Source: an archaeon (GTDB lineage: Archaea; Asgardarchaeota; Hermodarchaeia; Hermodarchaeales; Hermodarchaeaceae). From it: DNA of 5,325 bases. The translations under genes and the position numbers were made by a program. A model generated the notes under the pieces. The model was not told the DNA's origin. It saw nothing but the letters and a program-made list of their open reading frames with translations, and ran no database searches. The DNA is taken from positions 1-5,325 of the forward strand of contig JABXGV010000248.1 in assembly GCA_016550485.1 (NCBI GenBank), given 5' to 3'. Shown here in pieces: positions 1-5,325 of this stretch (its first letter is position 1; every line of letters starts with the position of its first letter).

Positions 1-687
1 GGCGTGATGGTTCAAGGCGGGAATTTTTGGCTGGTTCCGAGCCGGAAGGATGAACGCGAGGTTCCCACGACCCTTGAAGAGTGGCGGGAGAAGATGTACT
101 ACATTCCTGCATTCATGATGAATTTTGAGCTTTGGGCTCATACTGAGAAGGAGCTGGAAAGCCAGCATGACATTATTCGCCAGGAGGGGGAGAAGCTTCA
201 GAAGCTGGGGAAGGATATCAAGCCGTGGGAGCTTCATCCTGCTGCGAAGGCTGGGCGCTTGAAGAAGCCTAACCTGATTGCGGTTCCCTATTCGATGCAC
301 CGTGCTGGGTTTGTGTTCATCACGTGGTATCTTCCCTTCGCGGACACGGCGGAGTTCTGTCGTATCTGCGAGGAAACTATGGTGAAGCATGAGCTTCCAC
401 CTGTCATCTGGGTTGCGGGTATCGAGCAGGGTCGCCAGTGCATTGGCATGCCAATCGTGTGTTTCGACAGTCGGACCGAGGCTGGGTATGAGCAGGCTGA
501 GGCGTGGGACAGGGAGACCACTAAAATCTTCCATAAGAAGGGGTGGATGAACTATCGCCCGAACGCCTTTATCCACTGGCCGGCGATGCGTCCATTGATG
601 CCAGAATACGTTAAGATGTTGAAGGAGCTCAAAGACCTGTGGGATCCGAACCGGATTATGCACCCGGGTCGGCTTGACGTTGACTAA
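1..687 (+). CDS. FAD-linked oxidoreductase, VAO/PCMH superfamily, C-terminal part (5' end outside window)
   Basis: The frame is open from base 1, so this is the C-terminal portion (about 229 residues) of a larger protein; the GTG at 4 and ATG at 7 are internal codons. FAD-linked oxidases of this superfamily are usually 450-550 residues, so the N-terminal FAD-binding domain should lie upstream. The C-terminus reads DPNRIMHPGRL (bases 643-675), the DPxxIxxPGK/R-type tail typical of the FAD-oxidase C-terminal domain. A GWMNYR stretch (541-558) resembles the GWxxYRT region of vanillyl-alcohol oxidase and p-cresol methylhydroxylase. The GEHGIG motif usual in GlcD and D-lactate dehydrogenases is absent. 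It probably oxidises a small organic substrate, with FAD as first electron acceptor, and passes electrons to the iron-sulfur protein encoded 79 bases downstream. Lysine is nearly always AAG. The family is well supported; the substrate is unknown, and the VAO-like assignment rests on short motifs. Confidence 0.82.
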   Translation, partial: GVMVQGGNFWLVPSRKDEREVPTTLEEWREKMYYIPAFMMNFELWAHTEKELESQHDIIRQEGEKLQKLGKDIKPWELHPAAKAGRLKKPNLIAVPYSMHRAGFVFITWYLPFADTAEFCRICEETMVKHELPPVIWVAGIEQGRQCIGMPIVCFDSRTEAGYEQAEAWDRETTKIFHKKGWMNYRPNAFIHWPAMRPLMPEYVKMLKELKDLWDPNRIMHPGRLDVD

Positions 688-696
688 TCGGAACAC

Positions 697-758
697 AAAG
701 GAGCGTTAATAGAAAATTAGCAAACGGTAAAAGGAGTAATACGATTGAAATTTGGAGG
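697..758 (+). promoter_or_regulatory. Spacer with three successive Shine-Dalgarno-like motifs
   Basis: The A-rich 79-base spacer between the flavoprotein and iron-sulfur genes holds three purine-rich ribosome-binding-like motifs: AAAGGAG at 697-703, AAAAGGAG at 729-736 and GGAGG at 754-758. Only the last is correctly placed for the iron-sulfur gene, 8 bases before the ATG at 767; an in-frame TGA at 764-766 excludes any earlier start. The middle one lies 8 bases before a TTG at 745. The first has no start codon at a useful distance. The short spacer and the shared strand suggest that the two genes are cotranscribed. I see no convincing promoter here. Confidence 0.6.
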
Positions 759-780
759 AAAACTGAATGACCGAAGCTGA
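745..780 (+). CDS. Possible 11-codon leader peptide overlapping the start of the iron-sulfur gene
   Basis: A TTG at 745, 8 bases after AAAAGGAG (729-736), opens an 11-codon frame (MKFGGKLNDRS) that ends with TGA at 778-780. It covers the ribosome-binding site and start codon (767) of the next gene in a different frame. If translated, it could couple or tune initiation of the iron-sulfur protein. Nothing in the peptide is recognisable, and a frame this short arises easily by chance, so it is only a weak candidate. Confidence 0.15.
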   Translation: MKFGGKLNDRS

Positions 781-1984
781 TCACAGTAAAACTGAACTCA
801 AAGATTTCGCTCTAGAGGTTGCTCGTTGCATTCACTGCAAGGCGTGCAGTATCGCCGACGCGGACAACCCGAGCGGGGGCTTCTACGATGGCTGTCCCGC
901 CTGGAGCGCGATGGAATGGGAGGCCTATGGCGGCGGCGCCAAGCTGTGGCTCGCCCGCCAAGTAATTAATGGCGAATACACGCTGGGCGAAGAAGCCTTG
1001 GATATGCTCTTTCGCTGCAGCACCTGTGGTAACTGCGAAGCCCAATGCGAGAATGAGATTCCAACAGTAGATATCATTGAAGCCATGCGAGCAGAAGCAG
1101 TAAAAGCTGGACTGGGGCCCCTAGATAAGCAGAGGGGGTACTCAAAGGCTGCTGAGCTGAAGCGGAACCCCTACAACGAGCCACATGCCGAGCGGACAGC
1201 GTGGGTTCCTGCAGAGTTCAAGCTCAAGGAGAAGGCCGAAGTTATCTACTTTGTTGGCTGCACGGCAAGCTATCGTTTGCAGGAACTCGCGATATCAACG
1301 TTACGGGTCATGGAGAAGCTTGGCGCGGATGTGACGGTGAAAGAAGACGAGTGGTGTTGTTGTTCGCCGCTCATCCGTGTAGGGAAAGTTGACCTTGTTC
1401 CTGGGTTCGTCAGTCACAACGTGGAGCTCTTCAAGGCCGCAGGCGCCAAGGTTGTGGTGTCATCCTGCGCGGGATGCTTCCGCACAATGATGCGGGACTG
1501 GCCCAAGTATTACGGGCCACTCCCCTTTGAGGTCAAGCACAGTGTCAACTACATTGCTGAGCTACTGGACGCAGGGAAAGCAAAACTCAAACCCCTGAAA
1601 GGGATGGTTGCCACCTACCACGATCCTTGTCATTATGGTCGCCATGTTGGACATCTAATCAAGAGCAAGCGGAAGCGTGCTGAATGGTTTGAAGTGCCCC
1701 GCAAGGTGCTCCGAGCGCTTCTTGGTGACAACTTTATTGAGATGCCTCGGAACCGGGAGCACAGCTGGTGCTGCGGTGCAGGTGGTGGAGCCCGTGCTCA
1801 ATTCCCTGACTGGACGATGGACACCTCCATCGAGCGCGTCAAGGAAGCTGAAGCCACCGGAGCCAACACCCTAGTCTCAGCGTGTCCCTTCTGTGAAACA
1901 TCACTCCAACTAGCGATTGAGAAGTCTGGATCAAAACTGAAACTGGTAGACCTTGTCCAGCTAGTGGAACAGGCGCTTGAGTAG
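767..1984 (+). CDS. (Fe-S)-binding protein with two CCG domains (HdrD/GlcF-like)
   Basis: This is a complete 405-residue cytoplasmic iron-sulfur protein with no signal peptide or membrane segment. The first N-terminal cluster motif is C21, C24, C27 and C43-Pro, with an unusually long gap before the last cysteine. The second is a regular CX2CX2CX3C motif at C84, C87, C90 and C94. Two cysteine-rich CCG domains follow. Domain 1 is C165, C197-C198 and C234-x2-C237, matching the CX31-39CCX35-36CxxC signature. Domain 2 is C288, C335-C336 and C373-x2-C376. In HdrB/HdrD such motifs bind a non-cubane [4Fe-4S] cluster. The usual CCG glycine of domain 1 is a third cysteine here (C199). ATG 767 is fixed by an upstream in-frame TGA and a GGAGG 8 bases before it. 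Behind a flavin oxidoreductase gene, it likely takes electrons from the flavin and passes them to a quinone, thiol or redox carrier; the true acceptor cannot be read from the sequence. Confidence 0.93.
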   Translation: MTEADHSKTELKDFALEVARCIHCKACSIADADNPSGGFYDGCPAWSAMEWEAYGGGAKLWLARQVINGEYTLGEEALDMLFRCSTCGNCEAQCENEIPTVDIIEAMRAEAVKAGLGPLDKQRGYSKAAELKRNPYNEPHAERTAWVPAEFKLKEKAEVIYFVGCTASYRLQELAISTLRVMEKLGADVTVKEDEWCCCSPLIRVGKVDLVPGFVSHNVELFKAAGAKVVVSSCAGCFRTMMRDWPKYYGPLPFEVKHSVNYIAELLDAGKAKLKPLKGMVATYHDPCHYGRHVGHLIKSKRKRAEWFEVPRKVLRALLGDNFIEMPRNREHSWCCGAGGGARAQFPDWTMDTSIERVKEAEATGANTLVSACPFCETSLQLAIEKSGSKLKLVDLVQLVEQALE

Positions 1985-1990
1985 AATTAG

Positions 1991-2042
1991 TAGGTCCACT
2001 CAATTGTAATTAGTGGTCTTAGCGTAGAGGCTGTAGCTTTTT
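1991..2042 (+). terminator. Possible terminator between convergent genes
   Basis: The 85-base gap between the two convergent stop codons contains an imperfect hairpin at 1991-2021. Four outer pairs (including one G-T), a T-T mismatch, the CCACT/AGTGG stem, one bulged C and AAT/ATT enclose a TGTA loop. On the plus strand a T5 run follows at 2038-2042, 16 bases after the stem, which is too far for a classical bacterial intrinsic terminator but compatible with T-tract termination as in archaea. On the minus strand no T-run follows the hairpin. Termination is plausible from the convergent layout but unproven. Confidence 0.35.
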
Positions 2043-2069
2043 GTGTCGAATTCCTGTCGGCTTTCCAGT

Positions 2070-2420
2070 CTACTTGACGAGTGAATTTACTGCTTTGAGT
2101 AGTTCTGCGATCCCGACTGGTTTAACGATGAAGAGGGCAGCACCTGCCGCTAGGGACGCCTCTTTCACTGTCTCGTCGGCGCTGATGAAGATAATCCTGC
2201 AACTATGGAGTTTGTGTTTCAGCTCCTTTGTTGCGGTGAGCCCGTCCATGACTGGCATCCGGTGGTCCATGATGATGATGTCGGGTTTAGGCTCAAGCTT
2301 GTGTACCTTCTCGATCGCCTCTGCCCCGTTGAAGGCTACCCCCACTACGCGGTGCCCGCCCTGGGCGAGAATTGTCTGGTAGATTTGATGGAGTAGTTCT
2401 TCGTCCTCTACAATGAACAG
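2070..2420 (-). CDS. Stand-alone response regulator receiver (REC) protein; start codon uncertain
   Basis: About 116 residues, a single CheY-like receiver domain with no output domain. Numbering from the CTG at 2420, the key residues are the acidic pocket E5-D6-E7 (FIVEDEE), the phosphoacceptor D52 in IIIMDHRMPVMDG, S80 at the switch position (FISAD) and K100 in VKP. All are present, so it should accept phosphate from the adjacent kinase. The start is a problem. Reading upstream in frame (ATLFIVEDE, then YPV, GG, K), there is no ATG, GTG or TTG before a TAG at about 2466-2464; only the CTG at 2420 or the ATT at 2450 could serve. A GTG at 2345 is in frame but would delete the acidic pocket and first helix, so it was rejected. 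The frame is -1 to the kinase, whose TAG lies at 2428-2426. It is either a coupled gene with a rare start or the C-terminal receiver of a hybrid kinase. Confidence 0.85.
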   Translation of the reverse strand: MFIVEDEELLHQIYQTILAQGGHRVVGVAFNGAEAIEKVHKLEPKPDIIIMDHRMPVMDGLTATKELKHKLHSCRIIFISADETVKEASLAAGAALFIVKPVGIAELLKAVNSLVK

Positions 2421-2425
2421 AGTTG

Positions 2426-5325
2426 CTACTGGGTATCCCCCCTTTGCAATAAGATGACAAAGCTAGCGCCCTGGCTATGGTCGCCTGGCACCCGGTCCTC
2501 AACCCAGATTTTGCCGGAGTATCGAGTGGCAATCCGCTGAACTAGGGTGAGCCCAATCCCTCTTCCACGCACGCCTCGCTTCCCCCGCTCTCTGGAAGAC
2601 AGGCGGGTAAAGATGGTCTCTTTGTCGGCGTCTGCAATTCCGGGTCCCCGGTCTTGAATCTTGATTTTTAGGAATTCCCCTTCTAGTTCTGCAAGGATGT
2701 CTATGTGGACCTCGTTTCGCCGGTCATATCGCATGGCGTTATGCAGGAGATTGAAGAACAGGTCGTAGAGGAATTCATCAGCTTTGGCGAGGTATCTCCC
2801 CGCGGCGATGAGCGTTTTAATGTGTAACTTCCGCTGGGGGTAACTATCCCGAATCGCATCTGCCGCAGCGAAAAGGGGTTCAGAAATGTCGCGCTGCTCG
2901 AGTGTGACTGGTGCTGTGTCTATGAGGGAGAATTTCTTCACCTTAGAGATAAGGTCGGAGCTTCGGGCGAGCTGCGCAAGAGCTGTCTGGACAAACTCTC
3001 TAGCCTGACTAGGTATAGCCGAATCCAAGAGCACCAATTCTAGAAGCGACATTATCGCCTGGTGAATGTTGGTGAGGTCATGCACCATTAGATCGTTGAA
3101 GAACTCTGCTCTGGCGCGGGCTTCAAAGGCTAGGCCTTCGGCTTCTTTACGTTCTGTTATATCGATTAAGACACCTTCAATTGCTGTTACTTTGTAGTCC
3201 TCACTGTAGAGGCCTCGCATGTTATCGTGGAGCCATCGGATACTGCCATCCTTTCGGATTATACGATATTCGAGTTCGCCAATAGCACCGGGCACCTCAC
3301 CCATACGATCAAAATCCTTCTGCAAACGAGTCCAATCTTTAGGATGGATAACTTGGTTCCAATGCAACCGCCCCGATACAAAATCCTCCTCGGAGTAGCC
3401 AGTAATCGACTCGACCGCGCCGTGAAAGAATTCAATCGAATAATCAGGGCCAGACCGGTACGCAATCCCTAGAAAGTTCTCCACAAAGGACCGGTATTTA
3501 GCTTCGGATTCTCGAAGTTGCTCCTCAGTTGCCCGTCGGGCGGTGATGTCTGTCGAATTTGACACAAGGGCAACCACCTGACCAGATTCGAGAATTGGTG
3601 AAACTCGCACCTCAAAGACTTGAACCGTTCCATCTCCCTGGGGGTTCTCGCTGTAGAAGGTTTGGGGTTTGCCGGTGACCCAGACGCGTTGATAGCAGTT
3701 AGATGCGGTTTGCCGAAAAGCTGGTGAGATGAAATCAAGAACCGACTTGCCCAACACTTCTCCCATTGTATAATTTTCCAGAATTCGATTGATAAAGAGG
3801 ATTCGGAACTTCTGGTCCAATAAGATGATTTGATCAGGGGAGTGCTCGGTGACAGCCCGCAACCTTTCTTCCGAATCTAGAAGCGCTTGCTCCATCTGTC
3901 TACGCTCGGTAATGTCTTCACCAGAACTCAAGGAACCAAGTATCTTCCCTTCCTCGTCGCGAAGGATGACATTGCGCCACGCGATGAGCCTCTCTTCACC
4001 CTGATGAGTAAGAATCGGATTCTCAAAGTACTCCACAGGCACAGCTTCACCACTCATCAGTTGAGTGTACACCTGTTTAACCTCAAGACGAAACCGTTCA
4101 GGGAGGAAGGTATCAAACCAGTTTCTACCCAGTGCCTCCTCTTCAGAAACACCAAGTAGCTCGCATCCTTTTCGGTTAATGAGAATCACTCTTTCTTCCT
4201 TGTCCAATGCCACAAGGATTACTCCTACCACATCAAGATACTGCTGCGCCCGGTCCCGTTCTCGTTGTAGTGCTGTATCAATTAGTTTGCGTTCCGTGAT
4301 GTCGAGGAGGACCCCCTCCACTAGGATGACTTTTCCTGTTTCATCAATGAGGTTTCGTATTCTTTCATGCATCCAACGGATGTGCCCTTCTCGGTGGATG
4401 ATACGGTACTCGCGTTCGGTCGCTGCTCCCGGTACGGTCCCTAGCTCCTCCCACCCTGTCTGAATTTGGCTCCAATCCTCTGGGTGAATGACCTGCATCC
4501 AAGTTATGCGACCTGACACAAAGTCATCTTCAGTATACCCGGTGATGGGTTCGACAGCACCCTGAAAGAATAAAGGTGTCCCTTCAAGGTGTGCGCGGTA
4601 CGCGATACCTGGAAAGTTCTCAATAAAAGACCGGTACTTCCTTTCTGACTCCTGTAGCGCCTCCTGTGCCCGTTTTTGCTCAGTAATGTCGTCAAAGGTG
4701 GTATAGACCTGGTACGGCTGAGCTTCTCCATTTCTGAATTGGGGAACCGCATTAATATTAATCCACCGTGTTATGTCTTCAGTGGGATTGTAGACCCCCA
4801 TTATTACATCATGCACTTCTTCGCCGGTCTTTAAGGCAACCATCGCTGGGTGGGTTTCACCTGGGAAATCTGAGCCGTCTTCGTGGATGGACCGCCATCG
4901 GGAGTCAACGGAGGTTCTGCCCTGCATCTGGTCTAGGGACAACCCGAGAATCCGCTCAGCAGCAGGATTAGCTGAAGTGATTTCACCCTGACGGTTTTGG
5001 TAGACAACACCCTGTGCCATTGTTTCGAAAAGAGTGCGGTATTTCTCTTCACTTTCTATTAGCGATTTTTCCGCTTCTTTCCTTTCCGTGATATCTATCA
5101 GTGCAACCTGCAGGGCGGGTCTCCCTTGATATTCTATGCGCCTCGACGTGCCTTCTACCCAACGTAGCGTGCCATCCTTACAGCGGCTTCTAAATTGGAG
5201 GGGCGGCGGTGGAACGGCGCCTTCCATGCGTTCCCGCGCTCGTCTGAGAACTAGCTCTAAATCTTCTTTGAAGACGATGATGTACAACCCTTCAGTTGTC
5301 ATCGAATACAGCTCCTCTTGGGAAA
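2426..5325 (-). CDS. Cytoplasmic multi-PAS sensor histidine kinase (N-terminus outside window)
   Basis: At least 958 residues, numbered here from the ATG at 5302. That ATG is probably internal: the frame stays open to the edge and reads SQEELYSM, the usual sEEL segment of a PAS domain whose rest follows, although a GAGGAG 9 bases before the ATG mimics a ribosome-binding site. Six PAS/PAC units end at DIT(E/A)xx motifs: to about 75 (partial), 84-210, 222-339, 351-468, 476-590 and 602-719. A phosphoacceptor helix follows, with H741 in MVHDLTNIHQ, then a HATPase domain with N box NLLHNA (851-856), DRGPGI (884-889), F898 and GRGIGL (913-918). All ATP-binding boxes look intact. No membrane segment is visible, so it should sense an intracellular cue such as redox state, a ligand or a cofactor; the PAS ligands are unknown. 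Its likely partner is the receiver encoded immediately downstream. Confidence 0.93.
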   Translation of the reverse strand, partial: SQEELYSMTTEGLYIIVFKEDLELVLRRARERMEGAVPPPPLQFRSRCKDGTLRWVEGTSRRIEYQGRPALQVALIDITERKEAEKSLIESEEKYRTLFETMAQGVVYQNRQGEITSANPAAERILGLSLDQMQGRTSVDSRWRSIHEDGSDFPGETHPAMVALKTGEEVHDVIMGVYNPTEDITRWININAVPQFRNGEAQPYQVYTTFDDITEQKRAQEALQESERKYRSFIENFPGIAYRAHLEGTPLFFQGAVEPITGYTEDDFVSGRITWMQVIHPEDWSQIQTGWEELGTVPGAATEREYRIIHREGHIRWMHERIRNLIDETGKVILVEGVLLDITERKLIDTALQRERDRAQQYLDVVGVILVALDKEERVILINRKGCELLGVSEEEALGRNWFDTFLPERFRLEVKQVYTQLMSGEAVPVEYFENPILTHQGEERLIAWRNVILRDEEGKILGSLSSGEDITERRQMEQALLDSEERLRAVTEHSPDQIILLDQKFRILFINRILENYTMGEVLGKSVLDFISPAFRQTASNCYQRVWVTGKPQTFYSENPQGDGTVQVFEVRVSPILESGQVVALVSNSTDITARRATEEQLRESEAKYRSFVENFLGIAYRSGPDYSIEFFHGAVESITGYSEEDFVSGRLHWNQVIHPKDWTRLQKDFDRMGEVPGAIGELEYRIIRKDGSIRWLHDNMRGLYSEDYKVTAIEGVLIDITERKEAEGLAFEARARAEFFNDLMVHDLTNIHQAIMSLLELVLLDSAIPSQAREFVQTALAQLARSSDLISKVKKFSLIDTAPVTLEQRDISEPLFAAADAIRDSYPQRKLHIKTLIAAGRYLAKADEFLYDLFFNLLHNAMRYDRRNEVHIDILAELEGEFLKIKIQDRGPGIADADKETIFTRLSSRERGKRGVRGRGIGLTLVQRIATRYSGKIWVEDRVPGDHSQGASFVILLQRGDTQ
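2437..2445 (-). other. A3G6 run at the kinase/receiver junction (candidate slippery site or homopolymer error)
   Basis: On the minus strand AAAGGGGGG lies 8 bases before the kinase stop codon. In the kinase frame it reads CAA AGG GGG GAT. A -1 slip of GGG onto the preceding GGG would enter the receiver frame as GGG GGA TAC CCA and avoid the stop, joining LLQRG to GYPVATLFIVEDE. The same run also resembles a ribosome-binding site for the receiver, but it lies about 16 bases before the CTG, farther than usual. Which reading applies cannot be decided from the sequence. Confidence 0.4.
3146..3511 (-). repeat. Duplicated PAS/PAC unit, copy B (sixth PAS, next to the kinase core)
   Basis: Kinase residues 598-719 align without gaps to residues 218-339, both 122 residues long. 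By hand count about 73 positions (60%) are identical. Shared blocks include KYRSF, GIAYR, FF-GAVE, ITGY, DFVSGR, QVIHP, VPGA, EYRII, IRW and DITERK. The variable patch is the eight residues after GIAYR. This points to internal duplication of one PAS unit within the gene. Confidence 0.8.
4286..4651 (-). repeat. Duplicated PAS/PAC unit, copy A (third PAS)
   Basis: Kinase residues 218-339 are the partner of the unit at 3146-3511. The two are separated by two unrelated PAS units (351-468 and 476-590). They are much more similar to each other than to the other four PAS units in the protein, which share little beyond the terminal DIT(E/A)xx motif. Confidence 0.8.

Noticed and set aside
1..687. Calling the flavoprotein GlcD or D-lactate dehydrogenase
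   Set aside because: The GEHGIG motif of that group is not in the visible C-terminal half, so a glycolate or lactate assignment and the gene symbol are not supported.
2070..2345. Receiver gene starting at the GTG at 2345 (91 residues)
   Set aside because: This start removes the acidic pocket (VEDEE) and first helix, which are clearly encoded in the same frame just upstream (2420-2346).
2041..2382. 113-codon plus-strand frame opposite the receiver
   Set aside because: It is the antisense of a clear receiver domain, with a low-complexity product and no credible ribosome-binding site.
3469..3738. Alternative minus-strand frame within the kinase
   Set aside because: It overlaps the fifth PAS unit in another frame and shows no domain; the kinase frame is continuous and conserved here.
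4065..4463. 132-codon plus-strand frame opposite the kinase
   Set aside because: Its Ser/Arg-rich product has no recognisable domain, and it lies wholly antisense to well-conserved PAS coding sequence; it is a shadow frame.
1..5325. CRISPR array, insertion sequence, tRNA or rRNA gene
   Set aside because: No regularly spaced direct repeats, transposase motifs, terminal inverted repeats or tRNA-like cloverleaf were seen; almost the whole window is occupied by the four coding regions.

Overview
The window carries two convergent gene blocks, both cut by the window edges. It looks like chromosomal DNA of an anaerobic prokaryote. An archaeon, or a bacterium with an archaeal-style signalling repertoire, is favoured because the flavoenzyme is paired with an HdrD-like (CCG-domain) iron-sulfur protein and because the large cytoplasmic multi-PAS histidine kinase has an HDxxNxxQ-type phosphoacceptor box common in archaeal kinases. 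This placement is inference; no rRNA or other marker is present.

Plus strand, 1-1984: the C-terminal part of an FAD-dependent oxidoreductase of the VAO/PCMH (FAD-linked oxidase) superfamily, a 79-base spacer with three Shine-Dalgarno-like motifs, then a complete 405-residue (Fe-S)-binding protein with two N-terminal [4Fe-4S] motifs and two cysteine-rich CCG domains. The pair resembles the GlcD/GlcF and Dld/HdrD arrangement: the flavoprotein oxidises an organic substrate and the iron-sulfur protein takes the electrons. The flavoprotein fragment lacks the GEHGIG motif usual in lactate and glycolate dehydrogenases and has a GWxxYR motif resembling vanillyl-alcohol oxidase and p-cresol methylhydroxylase, so its substrate should not be assumed to be lactate or glycolate.

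1985-2069: a short convergent intergenic region with an imperfect hairpin (1991-2021) and a T5 run (2038-2042), possibly a terminator.

Minus strand, 5325-2070: a long soluble histidine kinase (at least 958 residues, running off the right edge) with six PAS units, a dimerisation/phosphoacceptor segment and a HATPase domain, followed at once by a single receiver domain. The two are almost certainly a signalling pair. Their junction is the most unusual feature of the window: the receiver frame is -1 to the kinase, its conserved core starts about 10 bases after the kinase stop, there is no in-frame ATG, GTG or TTG before that core, and an A3G6 run lies just before the kinase stop. This could be a non-canonical start with translational coupling, a programmed -1 frameshift making a hybrid kinase, or a one-base homopolymer error that split a hybrid kinase gene. 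The third and sixth PAS units are ungapped duplicates of each other (about 60% identical over 122 residues).

No mobile elements, CRISPR arrays, tRNA or rRNA genes were seen.
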